Assembly: GCA_002491115.1 (NCBI GenBank)
Contig: DKVI01000107.1
Location: 1-29,216 of the forward strand
Source: Lachnospiraceae bacterium UBA7182
Lineage (GTDB): Bacteria > Bacillota > Clostridia > Lachnospirales > Lachnospiraceae
Direction: 5' to 3'
DNA: 29,216 bases
Shown here: piece after piece, positions 8,869 to 16,046 of the stretch
How the letters are laid out: each line of letters starts with the position of its first letter
How positions within the stretch are numbered: the first letter of the stretch is position 1
Program-made: the position numbers and the translations under genes
The notes under the pieces: model-generated
What the model was told of the DNA's origin: nothing
The model's database searches: none
Seen by the model: the letters and a program-made list of their open reading frames with translations, nothing else

Positions 8869-10240
8869 AATTTTTACCCTCATCTTTCTCTGCGGCCGCA
8901 GCCTTGATCATGATCGCGCATTCCACGCGCTTTCGCTCCAGCTCGCAGCTTATATCGTACGCTTCGTTGATGGAACCGTGGAATTTGTACGCGTTCGCCG
9001 CGCATCCGCCGCTGCAATAAAATTTTGCAAAACAATCCCGGCATTTTGCTTTGGAATATACGTTGCAGTTTTTAAATTCTTCCCGTATATCCGTCCTTAC
9101 AATCCCGTCGTCCACATTGCCCATCAGGTACTTTTCTTCCCCGACAAACTGATGGCAGGGATACAGATCTCCCCATGGGGTGACCGCCAGATACTCTGTC
9201 CCCGAGCCGCAGCCTGACAGCCTTTTCGCCACACAGGGACCGCCGGATAAATCCAGCATAAAATGAAAGAAATTAAAGTCTTCCTCTGTGCCGCAGCGCC
9301 TTGCCATCTCCGCCGCCAGCTTGTCATACTCCGCCAGCACTTCCGGCAAGTCTTCTTTTTGCAGCGCGTACTCCTCTTCCTTGGCGCCCACCACCGGTTC
9401 CACCGAGATCTGTTTAAACCCCAGATCCGCGAGATGCAGCACATCCCTGGAAAAATCCTTATTGTTTTTTGTAAAGGTTCCTCTTACATAATATTTTTCC
9501 TGATTCCGGCTTTCGGCAAGCTTCCGGAATTTCGGAAGGATAAGATCGTAACTGCCTGTCCCGTTACGGAAAGGACGCATGCGGTCATGGATTTCTTTTC
9601 GTCCGTCAATACTGAGTACCACATTGTCCATCTCCCGGTTGACAAACGCTTCCACCTCGTCGTTTAATAAAACGCCGTTGGTGGTCAGCGTAAAGCGGAA
9701 ATGCTTGTCGTGAAGCTTTTCCTGTTCTCTTCCGTAGGCGACCAGATCTTTGACCACCTGCCAGTTCAGCAGCGGTTCCCCGCCGAAAAAATCCACTTCC
9801 AGATTCCGCCGGCTTCCGGAAGAGGCAATCAGGAAATCCAGCGCTTTTTTTCCCACTTCATAGCTCATCAGCGCCCGGCGGCCGTGATACTCCCCTTCTT
9901 CCGCAAAACAGTAGCGGCAGGCAAGATTGCAGTCATGGGCAATATGCAGGCAAAGCGCCTTCACTACCGGCTGCTTCGCATCCGTAATCTCCTGGATGTA
10001 ATCTTTATAAATATCTTCCGTATAAAGCTTTCCTTCGGCGATCAGTTCTTCTATGTCCTCCGCCGCCTCTGTCAGGGCTTCTTTGGAATACTTGTCCAAC
10101 AAAAGCCTTATGGTTTCATCCTTCCCCTTTTCCTTATAATAAGGGATCATGTCATAGACGATCTCGTCCACCACATGGACGGAACCGCTGTTTACATCCA
10201 GAAGGATATGGTAACCATTGTTTTTATACTGGTGAACCAT
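8855..10240 (-). CDS. SCIFF (ranthipeptide) radical SAM/SPASM maturase
   Basis: This 461-residue enzyme opens with MVHQYKNNGYHILLDVNSG, the signature of the thioether-forming maturase of SCIFF peptides. Radical SAM cysteines are C104, C108 and C111 (CNLACRYC). The SPASM/auxiliary-cluster cysteines include C344, C362, C400, C403, C409, C413 and C432. An N-terminal peptide-recognition-like region covers about residues 1-90. Members of the family make Cys-to-Thr thioether links at non-beta carbons in their precursor (CteB of Clostridium thermocellum is the studied case). I chose the ATG at 10240 because AGGGGAAC stands about 7 bases upstream, although the frame extends to 10267. The precursor gene lies 88 bases upstream, and the stop overlaps secDF. 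Confidence 0.95.
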   Translation of the reverse strand: MVHQYKNNGYHILLDVNSGSVHVVDEIVYDMIPYYKEKGKDETIRLLLDKYSKEALTEAAEDIEELIAEGKLYTEDIYKDYIQEITDAKQPVVKALCLHIAHDCNLACRYCFAEEGEYHGRRALMSYEVGKKALDFLIASSGSRRNLEVDFFGGEPLLNWQVVKDLVAYGREQEKLHDKHFRFTLTTNGVLLNDEVEAFVNREMDNVVLSIDGRKEIHDRMRPFRNGTGSYDLILPKFRKLAESRNQEKYYVRGTFTKNNKDFSRDVLHLADLGFKQISVEPVVGAKEEEYALQKEDLPEVLAEYDKLAAEMARRCGTEEDFNFFHFMLDLSGGPCVAKRLSGCGSGTEYLAVTPWGDLYPCHQFVGEEKYLMGNVDDGIVRTDIREEFKNCNVYSKAKCRDCFAKFYCSGGCAANAYKFHGSINEAYDISCELERKRVECAIMIKAAAAEKDEGKNYEEK

Positions 10241-10274
10241 CAAAAGTTCCCCTTTCTGACTCTTCATGAAAATA

Positions 10275-10295
10275 AGCAGCGACGCTGCCGCTGCT
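10275..10295 (-). terminator. Attenuator-like hairpin between SCIFF precursor and maturase
   Basis: On the minus strand AGCAGCG pairs with CGCTGCT across a 7-base loop and is followed by TATTTTC. It lies 33 bases after the SCIFF stop. A weak terminator here would let a highly expressed peptide precede a less expressed enzyme, a common layout for peptide natural products. That role is inferred. Confidence 0.45.
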
Positions 10296-10328
10296 CATCT
10301 ATTCACATTATGTTCCGGCACGCAAACC

Positions 10329-10472
10329 CTATCTCTTGTTCTCGCAGCTCTGGTTGCCTACGGTACAGGATGTCTTGCATGCGGACTGACAGGATGTCTG
10401 GCACTCGCCGCATCCGCCCTTTTTCATGGTATTCTGCAAGGTCTGCGTATTTAAAGTCTTGATATGTTTCAT
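10329..10472 (-). CDS. SCIFF six-cysteine ranthipeptide precursor
   Basis: The 47-residue peptide begins MKHIKTLNTQTLQNTMKKGG and carries six cysteines at positions 21, 24, 28, 32, 36 and 43, interleaved with Ser and Thr in the segment CQTSCQSACKTSCTVGN. This is the SCIFF family (six cysteines in forty-five residues), found almost throughout Clostridia and always with the radical SAM maturase encoded next to it. From memory, the Clostridium thermocellum homologue is linked between Cys32 and Thr37, and both residues are present here. The start at 10472 is set by AGGAGG with a spacing of 8; the frame is open further upstream but without support. The natural role of the mature peptide is unknown to me. 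Confidence 0.95.
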   Translation of the reverse strand: MKHIKTLNTQTLQNTMKKGGCGECQTSCQSACKTSCTVGNQSCENKR

Positions 10473-10516
10473 CACTTTTCCTCCTGATTTTACTTGATTT
10501 TGCATGAATTGCACCT

Positions 10517-10545
10517 AGTATAGCACAGGAAAGAGAAAATGAAAA
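10517..10545 (-). promoter_or_regulatory. Sigma-A-like promoter for the SCIFF operon
   Basis: On the minus strand TTTTCA (10545-10540), 17 bases and TATACT (10522-10517) resemble -35 and -10 boxes at 4/6 and 5/6. The predicted start is near 10510, giving a leader of about 38 bases before the SCIFF ATG. Confidence 0.55.
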
Positions 10546-10580
10546 GAGTTACAGACAGAAAATTTTTTCATTTTACGGCG

Positions 10581-10961
10581 TTAAGACAGCATTCCGCCCA
10601 GCATCCCGCCTCCCATACACAGAAGAAATGATGTGATCAGGCCGGAAGAAGAACTTTGCAGCTCCCGATTGACCGCCATGGATACCAGCGCCATGATCAG
10701 AAAATAGGAAAGCCCCAGCATCACACCCCATAAAAAACGCCTGCTTTTCATCATCTTTCCCGCCAGAAAACCTCCGACAAAACAGGACAATATATAGGTC
10801 ACAATAATTCCGATCTGCACTTTCGGCTCATCCAACCGGAATTTATATAAAAGCCCGGCCAAAAAAAGCAATAAAAACCCGGTCAAAAGATAAGAGACAA
10901 GAAGCGCCTTCATCATGCGGACCGCGCAGGCCGTCCATGCGTTTACTCTGAACTGTTTCAT
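10581..10961 (-). CDS. Small four-helix membrane protein, DUF3792/TIGR04086 type
   Basis: The 126-residue protein has four predicted hydrophobic segments, at roughly 15-40, 48-68, 76-95 and 103-125, with glycine-rich helix ends such as CFVGGFLAGKMM and CMGGGMLGGMLS. The length, topology and position beside the SCIFF/secDF cluster fit the DUF3792/TIGR04086 family (B. subtilis YrzE-like), whose function is unknown. The ATG at 10961 is chosen because AAGGGG stands 7 bases before it; the GTG at 10967 is too close to that site. It is transcribed toward SCIFF but separated from it by the SCIFF promoter. Divergent transcription begins on the other strand 67 bases upstream. Confidence 0.75.
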   Translation of the reverse strand: MKQFRVNAWTACAVRMMKALLVSYLLTGFLLLFLAGLLYKFRLDEPKVQIGIIVTYILSCFVGGFLAGKMMKSRRFLWGVMLGLSYFLIMALVSMAVNRELQSSSSGLITSFLLCMGGGMLGGMLS

Positions 10962-11027
10962 ACCCACACCCCTTTTTTTGTTTTACCATTACATCTTATG
11001 CATTTGTGCGGCAATTATGTCCGGGTA

Positions 11028-11056
11028 TTGCATTTTCCTTCAAAATATCGTATATT
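11028..11056 (+). promoter_or_regulatory. Candidate promoter for the CNNM-dehydratase operon
   Basis: TTGCAT (11028-11033), 17 bases and TATATT (11051-11056) form a sigma-A-like pair with a good -10 box and a moderate -35 box. It lies in the 158-base gap between divergent genes and would give a leader of about 57 bases. Confidence 0.4.
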
Positions 11057-11119
11057 TATTGCTAACCAGTAACACTGAATCTACAGATATATTTATGAAG
11101 AAAAGGAGCTGAACTTAAA

Positions 11120-12448
11120 TTGGATTCGAGTGACGCCATACAGGCGCTGATTCTGATCGTCCTGATCGGACTGTCTGCGTTTTTTTCATCCGCAGAAACC
11201 GCACTTACAACTGTCAACAAGATCCGCGTACGAAATCTTTTAGAAGAAGGAGACACGCGGGCCGTCATCCTGTCCAGGATCATCGAGGATTCCGGCAAAA
11301 TGTTAAGCGCCATCCTGATCGGAAATAATATCGTAAATATTTCCGCTTCTTCTCTGGCAACGATTCTGGCCACCCGGTTTTTCGACAGCATCGGACTTCC
11401 CGGCATCGGCCCCGGTATCGCTACCGGCGCGCTCACGCTGATCATACTGGTGTTCGGTGAAGTGACGCCCAAGACCTGCGCAACCATCCACCCGGAACGG
11501 CTGGCACTGGCCTATGCGCGGATCATCTACGGCTGGACCATTATCGCCACTCCTCTTATCTTTATCATCAATCATCTGGCTATGGGCATTATGTTTCTCA
11601 TGCGTGTGGACCCCAACGACCGGTCCGAAACTTACACCGAGGAGGAGATCCGCACCATCGTAGACGCAAGCCACGAGGACGGCGTGATCGAGCCGGAGGA
11701 AAGAAAGCTGATCAACAATGTATTTGATTTCGGCGACGCCACGGCCCGGGATATTATGGTTCCGAAGGTGGATATGAGCTTTCTGAATGTAAACGCGACT
11801 TACAGCGACATGCTGGACCTGTACAAGGAGAACAAATATACCCGCTATCCGGTATACGAAGAGACAACAGACAATGTCATCGGCATGATCAACGTAAAAG
11901 ACCTGCTGATCTATGAGGACAAAGAACATTTCGATGCGCGCAATATATTAAGAAGCGTTTTGTATGCCCACGAACATAAAAAGACCTTTGACCTTCTGCT
12001 GGAGATGAAAAACAGCTCCACGAATCTGGCCATTGTGCTGGATGAATACGGGGTCACAGCCGGCATGGTCACGGTAGAAGACCTTTTAGAGGAGATCGTA
12101 GGAGATATCCGGGACGAATATGACGAGGATGAAGAAAAACTCGTATCACAGCTCTCCGAAAGAGAATATATCGTCGCCGGAGCCATGAGTCTGGACGATC
12201 TGAACGATTATCTGGAACTGGAAGAAAAAGACCTGCTGCTTACATCCGAAGACTACGACTCCGTAGGCGGCATCATCATAGAGCTTCTGGATCATCTGCC
12301 CGATGTGGGCGAGGAGGTCACCACGGAGAACGGTATCCGCCTGACGGTTGACTCGGTGGAAAAGAACCGGATCAGCCAGGTGCATATCTATCTGCCCGAG
12401 CCGGAAAACCCGGACACAAATACTATGACAGGAGATGAACAAACATAA
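11120..12448 (+). CDS. CNNM/CorC-HlyC family membrane protein (DUF21-CBS-CorC_HlyC)
   Basis: The 442-residue protein has an N-terminal DUF21/CNNM membrane domain (about 1-190, with SSAETALT at 23-30 and FGEVTPKT at 112-119), a CBS pair (about 205-330) and a CorC_HlyC domain (about 345-425). Such proteins, often annotated as hemolysins, are linked to Mg2+ or Co2+ export or resistance; direct haemolytic activity is not supported. The start is a TTG at 11120: GGAG lies 11 bases upstream, an in-frame stop precedes it at 11096, and the first in-frame ATG (residue 61) would remove the first helix. Its TAA overlaps the next gene's ATG by one base (TAATG), so it appears translationally coupled to the dehydratase genes. 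Confidence 0.9.
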   Translation: MDSSDAIQALILIVLIGLSAFFSSAETALTTVNKIRVRNLLEEGDTRAVILSRIIEDSGKMLSAILIGNNIVNISASSLATILATRFFDSIGLPGIGPGIATGALTLIILVFGEVTPKTCATIHPERLALAYARIIYGWTIIATPLIFIINHLAMGIMFLMRVDPNDRSETYTEEEIRTIVDASHEDGVIEPEERKLINNVFDFGDATARDIMVPKVDMSFLNVNATYSDMLDLYKENKYTRYPVYEETTDNVIGMINVKDLLIYEDKEHFDARNILRSVLYAHEHKKTFDLLLEMKNSSTNLAIVLDEYGVTAGMVTVEDLLEEIVGDIRDEYDEDEEKLVSQLSEREYIVAGAMSLDDLNDYLELEEKDLLLTSEDYDSVGGIIIELLDHLPDVGEEVTTENGIRLTVDSVEKNRISQVHIYLPEPENPDTNTMTGDEQT

Positions 12449-12924
12449 TGGGAAATATATTCAGATTTCACACAGACGTGGACACGGATCAGATCATCGC
12501 GTCCCAGTACCTGCTCTTCCCCACCATTGATGAGATGAAGAGCCATGCTTTTGAATCCCTTGACCCGGATTTCGCCAAAAAAGTAAAGCCTGGGGATTTT
12601 GTGGTGGCAGCGGAGAATTTCGGCTGCGGTTCCTCCAGGGAACAGGCGCCGGCAGTCTTAAAAGCGCTGGGCGTGCAGGCGGTCGTCGCCAAATCCTTCG
12701 CCCGTATCTTCTACCGCAACGCCATCAATATCGGCCTTCCGGTCATCGTCTGCAAAGACCTCTATGACCATGTATCAGACGGGGATCAGATGGAACTGTC
12801 CCTGACCGACGGCATCGCATCCGCAGGCGGAAGGCAGTTTGTCTGTACCAAACTTCCGCCCTACATGCAGGGAATCCTGGATCAGGGCGGTCTGATCGCA
12901 TCACTGAACAGGGAGGAGGCTTAA
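12448..12924 (+). CDS. LeuD/homoaconitase-type dehydratase small subunit, first set
   Basis: The 158-residue protein is the swivelling domain-4 subunit of an aconitase-superfamily dehydratase. Family motifs are DVDTDQIIASQYL (10-22), NFGCGSSREQAP (57-68) and SFARIFYRNAIN (83-94), and the length is that of the short LeuD/HacB group. The loop after the DTD motif, which helps set substrate choice in this family, reads YLLF (21-24) and has no arginine. From memory, isopropylmalate isomerases have hydrophobic YLVY-like loops and homoaconitases YLRT-like ones, so a hydrophobic side-chain substrate is plausible. It starts inside the stop of the CNNM gene. Its partner is the large subunit directly downstream. 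Isopropylmalate, citramalate or dimethylmalate dehydratase are all possible. Confidence 0.85.
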   Translation: MGNIFRFHTDVDTDQIIASQYLLFPTIDEMKSHAFESLDPDFAKKVKPGDFVVAAENFGCGSSREQAPAVLKALGVQAVVAKSFARIFYRNAINIGLPVIVCKDLYDHVSDGDQMELSLTDGIASAGGRQFVCTKLPPYMQGILDQGGLIASLNREEA

Positions 12925-12928
12925 AACT

Positions 12929-14179
12929 ATGGGAATGACAATCGCCGAAAAGATCATCGCCCGGGCAGCGGGCGTAAAAGAAGTCAAACCGGGAGACATA
13001 CATACGGTGGAAGTAGACCGGCTGATGAGCAATGACGGCACCACACATCTTACCATTGATATGTACAACAGTCAGTTAAAACACCCCCATATTGCGGATG
13101 TCAGCAAGCTGGTATGGATCGTGGACCATAACGTACCTTCCGACAGCCCCAAGACGGCCGCTTCCCAGAAAAAAATGCGGGATTTCGCCAAAGAACACGG
13201 CATCACTTTCTATGAAGGCGCCGGCGTCTGCCATCAGATTATGATGGAAAACCATGTCCGTCCGGGAGAACTGATCTTCGGCGCAGACAGCCACACCTGC
13301 GCTTACGGCGCTCTGGGCGCTTTCGGAACCGGCGTGGGCTGCACCGACTATCTGTATGCCATGGTCACCGGCAAATCCTGGGTACTGGTGCCGGAGACCC
13401 TTCGTTTTAACCTGACCGGCAGACTGCCTGACGGCGTCTATGCCCGTGATTTAATCCTTACGATTATCGGACAGATCGGCGCCAACGGCGCCAACTACAA
13501 GGCCATGGAATTTGCCGGAGAAGGCTTAAAAACCCTCACCATGAGCGACCGCATCGCCATCTGCAACCTCTGTGTGGAGGCAGGCGCCAAGACCGCCCTG
13601 ATGGAAGTGGACGACACCGCCATGGAATATCTCCATGCCCACGGAAGGGAACCTGTGGCCTGCTATACAAGCGACAAAGACGCCGTCTTTTCCGCTGTCT
13701 ACGACATTGACCTTGGTTCTGTCGTACCCATCGTGGCAAAACCGCACTTTGTGGACAATGTATGTTCTGCCAGAGAAGCCGCAGGCATTCAAATAGACGA
13801 AGCGTTCCTTGGCTCCTGCAACAACGGCCGGATCGAAGACCTGCGTGTGGGCGCTGCCCTGATTAAAGGGAAAAAAGTCCATCCGCTGGTGCGTTTCCTC
13901 GTCGTACCGGCCAGCCGGGCCGTCTATCAGGAAGCGTTAAAAGAAGGCATCCTGGATACGTTCATGGAAGCCGGCGCCATCGTCATGAATCCCAACTGCA
14001 GCGTCTGCTGGGGAAGCTGCCAGGGTGTCATCGGCGAAGGCGAGACGCTGATCAGCACCGGCACCCGCAACTTTAAAGGCAGAGCGGGACATAAGGATTC
14101 CTACGTCTATCTGGCAAGCGCGGCCACCGTAACCGCCTCCGCCGTCAAAGGCTGTATCACCACGGCGGATATGCTGTAA
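12929..14179 (+). CDS. LeuC/aconitase-type dehydratase large subunit, first set
   Basis: The 416-residue protein is the Fe-S large subunit of an isopropylmalate dehydratase-like enzyme. Expected 4Fe-4S ligands are C297 (GSCNNGR), C357 and C360 (NPNCSVCWGSCQG). FGADSHTCAYGALGAF (117-132) and CHQIMMEN are typical of the superfamily. Two deviations stand out: the usual GSCTNGR has Asn for Thr, and the region after the CxxC is WGSC, where most homologues have LG, adding C364. The ATG at 12929 has GGAGG 9 bases upstream. It lies 4 bases after its small-subunit gene. The reaction is presumably a reversible hydration/dehydration of a 2- or 3-hydroxy diacid. No leuA, leuB or other pathway gene is adjacent, so the substrate is not assigned. 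Confidence 0.85.
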   Translation: MGMTIAEKIIARAAGVKEVKPGDIHTVEVDRLMSNDGTTHLTIDMYNSQLKHPHIADVSKLVWIVDHNVPSDSPKTAASQKKMRDFAKEHGITFYEGAGVCHQIMMENHVRPGELIFGADSHTCAYGALGAFGTGVGCTDYLYAMVTGKSWVLVPETLRFNLTGRLPDGVYARDLILTIIGQIGANGANYKAMEFAGEGLKTLTMSDRIAICNLCVEAGAKTALMEVDDTAMEYLHAHGREPVACYTSDKDAVFSAVYDIDLGSVVPIVAKPHFVDNVCSAREAAGIQIDEAFLGSCNNGRIEDLRVGAALIKGKKVHPLVRFLVVPASRAVYQEALKEGILDTFMEAGAIVMNPNCSVCWGSCQGVIGEGETLISTGTRNFKGRAGHKDSYVYLASAATVTASAVKGCITTADML

Positions 14180-14207
14180 AGTTATAAGAAAAGAGGATAT
14201 ATTTAAA

Positions 14208-14705
14208 ATGAATGATATATTTACCGGCAGGATATGGGTGCTGGACGACGATATCGATACGGATATCATCATTCCCACCGAATATCTGGCATTAAAGACG
14301 GTTCAGGACATGGCCCCTTACGCATTCTCTCCTCTGCGCCCCGAACTGGCGGCGCAGATTCAGAAAGGGGATATCATCGTGGCCGGAAAGAATTTTGGCT
14401 GCGGCTCTTCCAGGGAGCAGGCGCCGGAGATCATCAAAGCGCTGGGCGTCCGCTGTGTCGTGGCAAAATCCTTTGCCCGCATCTTCTTCAGAAACGCCAT
14501 CAACAACGGCCTGCTTCTGATCGAGAACGCCGATTTAAGGGACGCCGTGTCCGAAGGAGATACGATTCAGGTGGAAGTAAACCGTCAGATCACCCATCAG
14601 GGGAAATCCTACCCCATCGCTTCTCTGCCCCAAAATCTTGTGGAGATCATAGATGCAGGCGGGCTGGTCAAAGCCATGCGGCGCTTAAACGGACTGGAGG
14701 ATTAG
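14208..14705 (+). CDS. LeuD/homoaconitase-type dehydratase small subunit, second set
   Basis: The 165-residue protein is a paralogue of the first small subunit, with DIDTDIIIPTEYL (15-27), NFGCGSSREQAP (62-73) and SFARIFFRNAIN (88-99). The specificity-loop motif is YLAL (26-29) instead of YLLF, again without arginine, so its substrate pocket probably differs from that of the first set. The start has AGAGG about 12 bases upstream of the ATG, and the gene follows the first large subunit by 28 bases. The large-subunit partner follows after 5 bases. Divergence between the two small subunits is high outside the core motifs, which argues against a recent duplication. Confidence 0.85.
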   Translation: MNDIFTGRIWVLDDDIDTDIIIPTEYLALKTVQDMAPYAFSPLRPELAAQIQKGDIIVAGKNFGCGSSREQAPEIIKALGVRCVVAKSFARIFFRNAINNGLLLIENADLRDAVSEGDTIQVEVNRQITHQGKSYPIASLPQNLVEIIDAGGLVKAMRRLNGLED

Positions 14706-14710
14706 GACAT

Positions 14711-15958
14711 ATGGGACAGACAATCATTGAAAAAATCATCAGCCGCAACGTGGGCAGAGAAGTAAAACCGGGCGACATCGTCACCGTACACGTGGACCGG
14801 GTCATGATCCACGATATTTTCATTCCCTTCGTGGCGGAAAAATTTGAAGAAATGGGCTTTCAGAAGCTCTGGAACCCGGATAAGGTCGTCCTGATCTATG
14901 ACCATCTGGTTCCTGCCAGCCAGGTGGACGATACCAGGCATTTCCATGCAGGCAATGATTTTGCGGAAAAATACGGGATGAAGCACGTCCACAGAAGCGA
15001 CGGTATCTGTCATCAGCTTATGACCGAGGCCCTCTATGTAAAACCGGGAGACATCGTATTTGGTACGGACAGCCACACAACCACTTACGGATGTGTGGGA
15101 GCCTTTTCTTCCGGCATCGGCTATACAGAAATGGCCAGTATCCTGGGAACCGGCACCATGTGGGTCAAAGTACCCGAGACAATCAAAGTGGTCATTACAG
15201 GAAAGCTTCCTTCCCATGTCACCTCCAAGGATATCATCCTGCGTCTCATCGGCGATCTCAGAGCGGACGGCGCTACTTATCAGGCGCTTGAGTTCTGCGG
15301 GGACACGGTGGAACAGATGACCGTCGCCAGCCGTATGACCATGGCGAACATGGCCACCGAAGCAGGCGCCAAATGCGCGCTGTTTACGCCGGACGAAAAG
15401 ACAGCCGAATACTGTGAGATCGAACTGACAGACAAAGACCGCTCCTTAAAAGGCGACGCGGACGCGGAGTATGTCCGCACCATTCAGTATAACGCCAAAG
15501 AACTGGTGCCGGTACTTGCCTGCCCGTCCCAGGTGGACAATATCCGCCCGGTCAGCGAACTTGCAGGCACTCCCATTGACCAGGTCTTTATCGGCTCCTG
15601 CACCAACGGGCGGTTGGAAGATCTGCAGAAGGCAGCTTCTGTTCTAAAAGGGAAAAAGGTCGCACCTTTTGTCAAACTGATCGTAACGCCTGCCAGTCGT
15701 AAGATCTACCGCCAGGCAGCGGCAGACGGAACGCTTGCCATTCTGGCAGAAGCAGGCGCCATTATCACGCACCCGGGCTGCGGCTTATGCTGCGGGCGCA
15801 CCGGCGGCATCCTGACAGACGGCGAACGGGTCGTCGCCACCAACAACCGGAACTTCCTCGGACGCATGGGAACTTCCAAAGTGGAGATCTTTCTGGCTTC
15901 TCCCATTACCGCGGCTTGTTGCGCGGTGGAGGGGAAAATTGTGGAGGCGGTAGTGTGA
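14711..15958 (+). CDS. LeuC/aconitase-type dehydratase large subunit, second set
   Basis: The 415-residue protein has the canonical GSCTNGR (C297) and HPGCGLCCGRTGG, giving Fe-S ligands C357 and C360, with an additional C361. FGTDSHTTTYGCVGAF (117-132) and CHQLMTEA are superfamily motifs. The region after the first strands reads HDIFIPFVAEKFEEMG, lacking the GTGP-like turn common in LeuC. The open frame extends upstream to 14234 inside the small-subunit gene. I place the start at the ATG at 14711, because GGAGG lies 10 bases before it and homology begins there (MGQTIIEKIISRN, parallel to MGMTIAEKIIARA in the first set). It pairs with the small subunit 5 bases upstream. 2,3-Dimethylmalate dehydratase (DmdA-like), citramalate or isopropylmalate dehydratase are candidate activities. 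Confidence 0.87.
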   Translation: MGQTIIEKIISRNVGREVKPGDIVTVHVDRVMIHDIFIPFVAEKFEEMGFQKLWNPDKVVLIYDHLVPASQVDDTRHFHAGNDFAEKYGMKHVHRSDGICHQLMTEALYVKPGDIVFGTDSHTTTYGCVGAFSSGIGYTEMASILGTGTMWVKVPETIKVVITGKLPSHVTSKDIILRLIGDLRADGATYQALEFCGDTVEQMTVASRMTMANMATEAGAKCALFTPDEKTAEYCEIELTDKDRSLKGDADAEYVRTIQYNAKELVPVLACPSQVDNIRPVSELAGTPIDQVFIGSCTNGRLEDLQKAASVLKGKKVAPFVKLIVTPASRKIYRQAAADGTLAILAEAGAIITHPGCGLCCGRTGGILTDGERVVATNNRNFLGRMGTSKVEIFLASPITAACCAVEGKIVEAVV

Positions 15959-15983
15959 CCGCCTCCTGTTTATTATTATATAG
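15943..15983 (+). terminator. Rho-independent terminator of the dehydratase operon
   Basis: GGAGGCGGT (15943-15951) pairs perfectly with ACCGCCTCC (15958-15966) across a 6-base loop, followed by TGTTTATTATTATATAG. The stem overlaps the last codons and the stop of the second large subunit. Confidence 0.8.
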
Positions 15984-16046
15984 ATTTCATGTTTCATTCC
16001 TTTTCATGTTAAGAATCTACATCCGGAACCCGGACACAAAAACAGA

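Noticed and set aside
10962..11027. Possible promoter for the DUF3792 gene on the minus strand
   Set aside because: TTGCCG and TGTAAT are present but only 15 bases apart, too weak to annotate.
11303..11929. 208-codon minus-strand frame opposite the CNNM gene
   Set aside because: The CNNM protein has DUF21, CBS and CorC motifs on the plus strand; the reverse frame has none.
12448..14179. Assignment as leuD-leuC of leucine synthesis
   Set aside because: The family fits, but there is a second divergent pair, no leuA or leuB nearby and altered motifs, so the specific leucine role is not supported.
14234..14710. Long N-terminal extension of the second LeuC-like frame
   Set aside because: It reads the small-subunit gene in the wrong frame. 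Homology and the GGAGG site both place the start at 14711.
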